Positions 6,962-10,638 of a stretch of DNA of 10,638 nt are shown piece by piece; within the stretch, counting starts at the first letter, position 1, and each line of letters starts with the position of its first letter. The stretch is taken from contig WLEH01000018.1 in assembly GCA_009704345.1 (NCBI GenBank), positions 1 through 10,638 of the forward strand, written 5' to 3'. Under the pieces are notes generated by a model. It ran no database searches. It was not told the DNA's origin and saw only the letters and a list, made by a program, of their open reading frames with translations. The stretch comes from Actinomycetota bacterium (lineage in GTDB: Bacteria > Actinomycetota > Actinomycetes > S36-B12 > UBA5976). Made by a program: the position numbers and the translations under genes.

Positions 6962-7032
6962 AGGTGGAGACGGGATTTGAACCCGTGTACGCGGCTTTGC
7001 AGGCCGCTGCCTCGCCTCTCGGCCACTCCACC
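6962..7032 (-). tRNA. tRNA-Cys(GCA)
   Basis: On the minus strand the acceptor stem GGTGGAG pairs with CTCCACC. The anticodon stem-loop is GCGGC-CTGCAAA-GCCGC, giving anticodon GCA. The T-arm is ACGGG-TTCAAAT-CCCGT. The discriminator base is U, as expected for recognition by cysteinyl-tRNA synthetase. CCA is not encoded. It lies four bases before tRNA-Val. Confidence 0.96.
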
Positions 7033-7055
7033 GCGAAGAGCCAAAGGGCCCAACG

Positions 7056-7128
7056 AGCGGACGACGGGATTCGAACCCGCGACCCTCACCTTGGCAAGGT
7101 GATGCTCTACCAACTGAGCCACGTCCGC
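7056..7128 (-). tRNA. tRNA-Gly(GCC)
   Basis: On the minus strand the acceptor stem GCGGACG pairs with CGTCCGC. The D-arm is GCTC-AGTTGGTA-GAGC, the anticodon stem-loop is TCACC-TTGCCAA-GGTGA, giving anticodon GCC, and the T-arm is GCGGG-TTCGAAT-CCCGT. The discriminator is U and CCA is not encoded. It is the first tRNA of the leftward cluster. Confidence 0.97.
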
Positions 7129-7150
7129 ATGTCCAGCATTAATCTGGAGC

Positions 7151-7163
7151 GGGCGCAAAGATA
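7151..7163 (-). promoter_or_regulatory. Likely -10 box and GC-rich discriminator of the tRNA cluster
   Basis: On the minus strand TATCTT (7163 to 7158) is followed by TGCGCCC. A -10 hexamer with a GC-rich discriminator is typical of stable-RNA promoters under stringent control. A start near 7150 would lie about 20 bases before tRNA-Gly. I see no good -35 hexamer. Any rightward promoter for pabB must share the same 87-base gap (7129-7215). Confidence 0.45.
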
Positions 7164-7215
7164 CACCGCCCACTATTGGTGTGGGATTGTTGGGTCTGAC
7201 TGAGGCAGGAGTGCA

Positions 7216-8220
7216 ATGCAAGAATCAAGAGCTGTAGTGGCCGGTCGGCTGCTAACTAAGCCTATTGCAATTGCAACCAGCCCAGCTGAAATTACCGAGA
7301 ATGGCTATTGGGTGGTGCTGGCTCAATTTGATGGTGACTTTAAAGCCGTGCATTTTGCTAACTCAGAGCCGATGGAAAATCTAATGCCGGAGACATTTAC
7401 CCCGATCACTAATTGGCGCACTTCGCTTTCACAGCAGCAATATGAATCTGGAGTTATCAAAGTACAAACCGAGATAAAAGCAGGTTGGGTTTATCAAGTT
7501 AACTTATGTCGAATTTTGTCAGCCCAAGCTCCAGTGAGACCAAATGCAGCAGCGCTGTATCAGCGAATTATTACTAGCCACGCAACTAAATATGCATCCT
7601 TTTTAGACCTACTGCCCGGCGAGTTAGATAATGATGGAATTTGGTTTGTATCGGCATCGCCAGAGTTGTTTTTGAAACGAAGCGGTAATCGCATCAGCTC
7701 AGCGCCAATAAAAGGAACTGCAATAGATGCGCAACATATGCTAGAGAAGGATTATGCAGAAAACATCATGATTACCGATATGGTACGAAACGATTTAGGA
7801 CACATTGCGGTAACTGGCAGCGTTAAGGTTGAAAAGTTGCTCGACTTGGAACAGATTCCAGGTATGGTGCAGTTAGTTTCAACAATTAGCGCCGAGTTAA
7901 AACCGGACATTTCTTGGCCAGAAATTTTTGCCGCAACTTTCCCACCAGCGTCAGTCACCGGCGCTCCCAAATCTGCAGCACTAGAAGTAATTTCAAAATT
8001 GGAACCAGCGCCACGCCTTGGCTACTGTGGCGCCTTTGGCTTAGTTCATGGCACTGAAGCTGAATTTGCGGTTGGGATCAGAAGTTTTGAGTATGAGCAG
8101 GGGGAGTTGCGGTTTGGCACTGGTGCGGGCATTACGTTTAGCAGTGATCCAACTGGCGAATGGCAAGAAACTGAGTTGAAGGCAGCTCGGTTATTAAAGT
8201 TAGCGAGCGCAAATGATTAA
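7216..8220 (+). CDS. pabB: Aminodeoxychorismate synthase component I (PabB), short form
   Basis: This 334-residue chorismate-binding enzyme converts chorismate plus ammonia (normally supplied by PabA from glutamine) to 4-amino-4-deoxychorismate for folate synthesis. Family blocks are YQVNLCR (93-99), SASPELFLK (146-154), PIKGTA (164-169), KDYAENIMITDMVRNDL (178-194), FPPASVTGAPKSAALEVI (242-259), GYCGAFGLV (269-277) and GTGAGIT (301-307). PIKGT with K166 is the PabB form; anthranilate synthase TrpE has PIAGT. The following pabC supports this call. It is about 100 residues shorter than E. coli PabB (about 450), the missing part being N-terminal, so the tryptophan-site region is reduced. ATG 7216 has AGGAGTG just upstream (7207-7213). 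The gene overlaps pabC by eight bases. No pabA is in the window. Confidence 0.9.
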   Translation: MQESRAVVAGRLLTKPIAIATSPAEITENGYWVVLAQFDGDFKAVHFANSEPMENLMPETFTPITNWRTSLSQQQYESGVIKVQTEIKAGWVYQVNLCRILSAQAPVRPNAAALYQRIITSHATKYASFLDLLPGELDNDGIWFVSASPELFLKRSGNRISSAPIKGTAIDAQHMLEKDYAENIMITDMVRNDLGHIAVTGSVKVEKLLDLEQIPGMVQLVSTISAELKPDISWPEIFAATFPPASVTGAPKSAALEVISKLEPAPRLGYCGAFGLVHGTEAEFAVGIRSFEYEQGELRFGTGAGITFSSDPTGEWQETELKAARLLKLASAND

Positions 8221-9040
8221 GTGGTATCCGAGCGAAGGCTTTAATGCTGCCACCATTTCGCTCGATGATCATGGTGTCACAGTTGGCGATGGAATTTTTG
8301 AAAGCATGCGAGTTACCGCATTTGGCGTATTTGCACTAAAGCGCCACATCGCCAGATTGAATTACGCAGCCAATTTAATTGGCATTGATCTTCCACCAGA
8401 AAATGTGATGACTAGTGCAATATTCGAAGTGGTGGCCAAGCTTCACAGCACGGGGGTGACCGATGCCAGGCTGCGATTAACGATTACCAGTGGCGTTGGC
8501 CCAGCAGGTGTTATGCGAGGCGCAAATATCAACTGGTTCATTACCGCAGCGCCGATATCGATCGCGACATCACCTGCCAAATTACACACGTCAAGAATTA
8601 TTCGAAATGAATACAGTTTAATCTCTGGTATCAAAACACTTTCCTATTTGGAAAATGTGATTGCATTAAATGATGCAGTTGCAGCTGGATTTGATGAAGC
8701 CCTGATTTTAAATACTAAAGGTGAAGTCGTTGAGAGTGCAACATGCAATCTCCTGTTTGGGATCGCTGGCAAATTGGTCACGCCACCGCTAAGTTCGGGT
8801 GCACTTCGTGGTATCACACGCGAACTATTGCTTGAGAAGTTTGAGGTTACTGAACAGGTGATGGTGAAAAGTGATTTAGCTCAAGTTAGTGGTGCGGCTT
8901 TACTGTCAAGCGTTCGAGGGGTGCAACATATTTCTCATATCGATCGGCGTCCGCTCGCCGGATCGTTGGAAATCGCTAAATTGGCTGAGAAATATAAAGA
9001 CTTGTTGAATTCGCCGCTGGAATACGAAACTGTGATTTAG
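8213..9040 (+). CDS. pabC: Aminodeoxychorismate lyase (PabC), class IV PLP aminotransferase fold
   Basis: This 275-residue PLP enzyme would cleave 4-amino-4-deoxychorismate to p-aminobenzoate and pyruvate, completing the step begun by PabB. Class IV fold marks are GDGIFESMRV (25-34), RLRLTITSG (86-94), GIKTLSYLENVIALNDA (139-155) with the PLP lysine at K141, and GFDEALILNTKGEVVESATCNLLF (159-182) with E174 and N179 near the cofactor ring. LSSGALRGITRELLLE (193-208) is the usual C-terminal block. Branched-chain or D-amino-acid aminotransferases share this fold; the eight-base overlap with pabB decides for PabC. The start ATG 8213 lies in the pabB tail, so translation is probably coupled. A PGPGW membrane protein gene follows nine bases downstream. 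Confidence 0.88.
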   Translation: MIKWYPSEGFNAATISLDDHGVTVGDGIFESMRVTAFGVFALKRHIARLNYAANLIGIDLPPENVMTSAIFEVVAKLHSTGVTDARLRLTITSGVGPAGVMRGANINWFITAAPISIATSPAKLHTSRIIRNEYSLISGIKTLSYLENVIALNDAVAAGFDEALILNTKGEVVESATCNLLFGIAGKLVTPPLSSGALRGITRELLLEKFEVTEQVMVKSDLAQVSGAALLSSVRGVQHISHIDRRPLAGSLEIAKLAEKYKDLLNSPLEYETVI

Positions 9041-9049
9041 AATTTAGTC

Positions 9050-9475
9050 ATGACTACGACAGATGATTCAAAGCCTAAACGCCTCAGCGGCACCTATCGC
9101 AGCGCTAGGTCGTTTATGGCGAAAACGCCAGTTACCCTGCTCGTCTGGCATTTGTTAATTGTTACCACTGGAATTGTTTTTCTGGCCGCTGGCCTAATCA
9201 TGCTGGTAGTGCCAGGACCAGGCGCGCTCTTTATTGTCATTGGCATATTTGTGCTCTCGACGGAATACACCTGGGCGAAACGGGCGATGGGTACGGTTAA
9301 ATCCATGATCGAACTTGCCACCAAATGGTGGCAAGACCCCACCTTGCGAAAAATTCGCCGGCAGGTTCTGGGTTCATTTGCCTTAATTGTGCTTAGTTTG
9401 GTTGGCTGGTATTTGTATCAATATCAATTCACACTGGACGGCTTTCGTGAGTTAGAAGCCTTCCTTACTCGCTAA
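9050..9475 (+). CDS. PGPGW/TIGR02611-type small membrane protein
   Basis: This 141-residue protein has a basic N-terminal tail, then hydrophobic segments at about 29-53, 57-72 and 107-124. Between the first two is VVPGPGALFIVIG, the signature of the PGPGW transmembrane family (called TIGR02611 in many actinobacterial annotations). TEYTWAKR and a basic, amphipathic stretch follow. The function is unknown to me. Genes of this family sit just upstream of thrS in other actinobacteria as far as I recall, and that holds here. The start ATG 9050 lies nine bases after the pabC stop and has no clear ribosome binding site, so it probably relies on translation of pabC. The protein seems complete, and no signal peptidase site is obvious. 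Confidence 0.82.
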   Translation: MTTTDDSKPKRLSGTYRSARSFMAKTPVTLLVWHLLIVTTGIVFLAAGLIMLVVPGPGALFIVIGIFVLSTEYTWAKRAMGTVKSMIELATKWWQDPTLRKIRRQVLGSFALIVLSLVGWYLYQYQFTLDGFRELEAFLTR

Positions 9476-9476
9476 C

Positions 9477-9522
9477 TTAGCCAGTTAGTTGAGATAGGCT
9501 GACCCTTGAAAATATCCAAGGG
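9477..9522 (+). promoter_or_regulatory. Tandem hairpins in the thrS leader, the second covering the ribosome binding site
   Basis: The 53-base gap before thrS folds into two adjacent hairpins. The first pairs TTAGCC (9477-9482) with GGCTGA (9497-9502), with one G-U pair. The second pairs CCCTTG (9503-9508) with CAAGGG (9517-9522). The second right arm contains the AAGGGGG ribosome binding site of thrS (9518-9524). There is no T-run, so translational control is likelier than termination. A TAGGCT at 9495-9500 could also be a -10 box for thrS. No T-box motif is seen. Confidence 0.45.
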
Positions 9523-9528
9523 GGAATC

Positions 9529-10638
9529 GTGTCGGCCATAACGGCGGTAGTGGCTGGATCAGCCAAATCAGTTGCGGCTGGTACTAGTTATTTTGAAGCA
9601 CTTGGGTCCGATAAAAAATACCTTGCTGCCAAGGTAAATGGCCAAATTAAAGACTTAGTCCTGCCGGTCCAGCCAGAGGACCAAATCGAAGGGATTGAAA
9701 TAACCAGCGAAGATGGCTTGGCGATTCTTCGACACTCCACCGCACATGTTATGGCGCAAGCGGTTCAGCAGATATATCCCGAAGCCCGATTAGGAATTGG
9801 TCCACCAATAACTGATGGATTCTATTATGACTTTGGCAATGTTGAGCCGTTCACGCCAGAATCACTTGAAGTCATCGAAAAAAAGATGCGGGAAATTATT
9901 AACGCGCAACAAAGATTTGTTCGTCGAGTCGTAACTGAAGCGCAGGCGCAATTGGAGTTGCAAAACGAACCATTCAAGTTGGAATTAGTTACCATCAAGG
10001 GTGCGCCTACTGATGACATCATGGAAGTCGGTGGTGCTGAGCTCACAATTTATGACAATATCGATAGAAATGGAAACTTAGTTTGGTGCGATTTGTGTCG
10101 CGGTCCACATATTGCTCACACTGGGATGATCAAAGCATTTAAATTAATGAAGACATCGGCGGCATATTGGCGTGGAAATGAAAAGAATCCATCGGTGCAG
10201 CGAATTTATGGCACAGCGTGGGCTACCAAAGAAGAATTAAACGATTACCTAACTCGATTAGCCGAAGCAGAGAAGCGAGATCATCGCAAACTTGGTGTTG
10301 AACTAGATTTGTATTCATTCCCAGATGAGATTGGCAGCGGTCTTGCAGTGTTTCATCCAAAAGGCGGAATTATCCGGCGCGCGATGGAAGATTACTCACG
10401 TTCTCGACATGAAGCTGCTGATTATGAATTTGTTTACTCGCCGCATATCACTAAATCTAATTTATTTGAGACTTCAGGTCATTTACAGTGGTATGCCGAT
10501 GGTATGTATCCGCCAATGCGAGTGGATGAAGAACGAAATGAAGATGGCAGTATTAAACGTGCCGGTGCTGACTATTATCTAAAACCAATGAACTGTCCGT
10601 TTCACAATCTTATTTATCGATCACGTGGCCGTTCTTAT
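9529..10638 (+). CDS. thrS: Threonyl-tRNA synthetase, 5' part (cut by window end)
   Basis: Positions 9529-10638 hold 370 uninterrupted codons, somewhat over half of the usual 640-690. The enzyme attaches threonine to tRNA-Thr in the cytoplasm. The N-terminal TGS-like domain (about 1-60, with AAKVNGQIKDL) is followed by the editing domain: RHSTAHVMAQAV places H69 and H73, and WCDLCRGPHI places C190 and H194, the four residues expected for hydrolysis of mischarged Ser-tRNA. GIGPPITDGFYYDF is a further family block. The catalytic core begins with GLAVFHPKGG (motif 1 region) and reaches YYLKPMNCPFH, whose Cys is the first zinc ligand. The start is GTG 9529, preceded by AAGGGGGA at 9518-9525. The gene runs off the right edge. 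Confidence 0.96.
   Translation, partial: MSAITAVVAGSAKSVAAGTSYFEALGSDKKYLAAKVNGQIKDLVLPVQPEDQIEGIEITSEDGLAILRHSTAHVMAQAVQQIYPEARLGIGPPITDGFYYDFGNVEPFTPESLEVIEKKMREIINAQQRFVRRVVTEAQAQLELQNEPFKLELVTIKGAPTDDIMEVGGAELTIYDNIDRNGNLVWCDLCRGPHIAHTGMIKAFKLMKTSAAYWRGNEKNPSVQRIYGTAWATKEELNDYLTRLAEAEKRDHRKLGVELDLYSFPDEIGSGLAVFHPKGGIIRRAMEDYSRSRHEAADYEFVYSPHITKSNLFETSGHLQWYADGMYPPMRVDEERNEDGSIKRAGADYYLKPMNCPFHNLIYRSRGRSY

Noticed and set aside
7216..8220. Anthranilate synthase TrpE as identity of the chorismate enzyme
   Set aside because: The PIKGT lysine and the overlapping pabC gene indicate PabB; TrpE would carry PIAGT and a longer N-terminus.
9503..9522. Intrinsic terminator before thrS
   Set aside because: The hairpin is followed by GGGAATC, not a T-run, and it overlaps the thrS ribosome binding site.
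10325..10582. 85-codon open frame on plus inside thrS
   Set aside because: It is out of frame with the clear threonyl-tRNA synthetase reading, which is open through the window end.

Overview
The window looks like chromosome from a low-GC (mid-40s % by eye) actinobacterium. Supporting signs are a Gram-positive/actinobacterial type LexA box, a DUF6504-DnaE2-DinB cassette followed by a DUF3040 gene, a tRNA-Gly/Cys/Val cluster, and a PGPGW membrane protein gene just before thrS. The low GC, AT-rich codons (many TTA, ATT, GAA) and tight packing would fit a streamlined planktonic actinobacterium such as the freshwater acI/Nanopelagicales group, but that placement is inference. I see no insertion sequence, phage, plasmid or CRISPR signal.

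Layout. Positions 1-268: a perfect palindrome (35-62) containing a textbook SOS box (41-56), then a GC-richer, apparently non-coding leader with strong inverted repeats. Positions 269-5418 (+): a compact DNA-damage operon of a DUF6504 protein, an error-prone DnaE2-type polymerase III alpha subunit and a Y-family DinB polymerase, joined by a 4-nt overlap and a 3-nt gap. Positions 5476-5841 (+): a DUF3040 membrane protein with its own likely promoter and a strong ribosome binding site. Positions 5838-6862 (-): a RibD C-terminal-like reductase and MsrB, coupled by a TAATG junction and meeting the DUF3040 gene tail to tail with overlapping stop codons. Positions 6881-7128 (-): tRNA-Gly(GCC), tRNA-Cys(GCA) and tRNA-Val(GAC), directly upstream of the reductase gene. 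Positions 7216-9475 (+): pabB and pabC for p-aminobenzoate synthesis, then a PGPGW membrane protein. Positions 9529-10638 (+): the 5' part of thrS, cut by the window edge and preceded by two small hairpins, one covering its ribosome binding site.

How the genes work together. The left part reads as an inducible translesion-synthesis module: LexA would hold the operon off, and DNA damage would release a C-family polymerase, a Y-family polymerase and a small partner protein in roughly fixed proportion. It resembles the ImuA-ImuB-DnaE2 mutasome, but has an apparently active DinB in place of ImuB, no ImuA in the visible operon, and DUF6504 as first gene. The centre is a mixed tRNA/mRNA transcription unit feeding a methionine sulfoxide repair enzyme and a divergent reductase. 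The right part holds two of the three steps from chorismate to p-aminobenzoate (the glutaminase pabA is not here), followed by a housekeeping tRNA synthetase.
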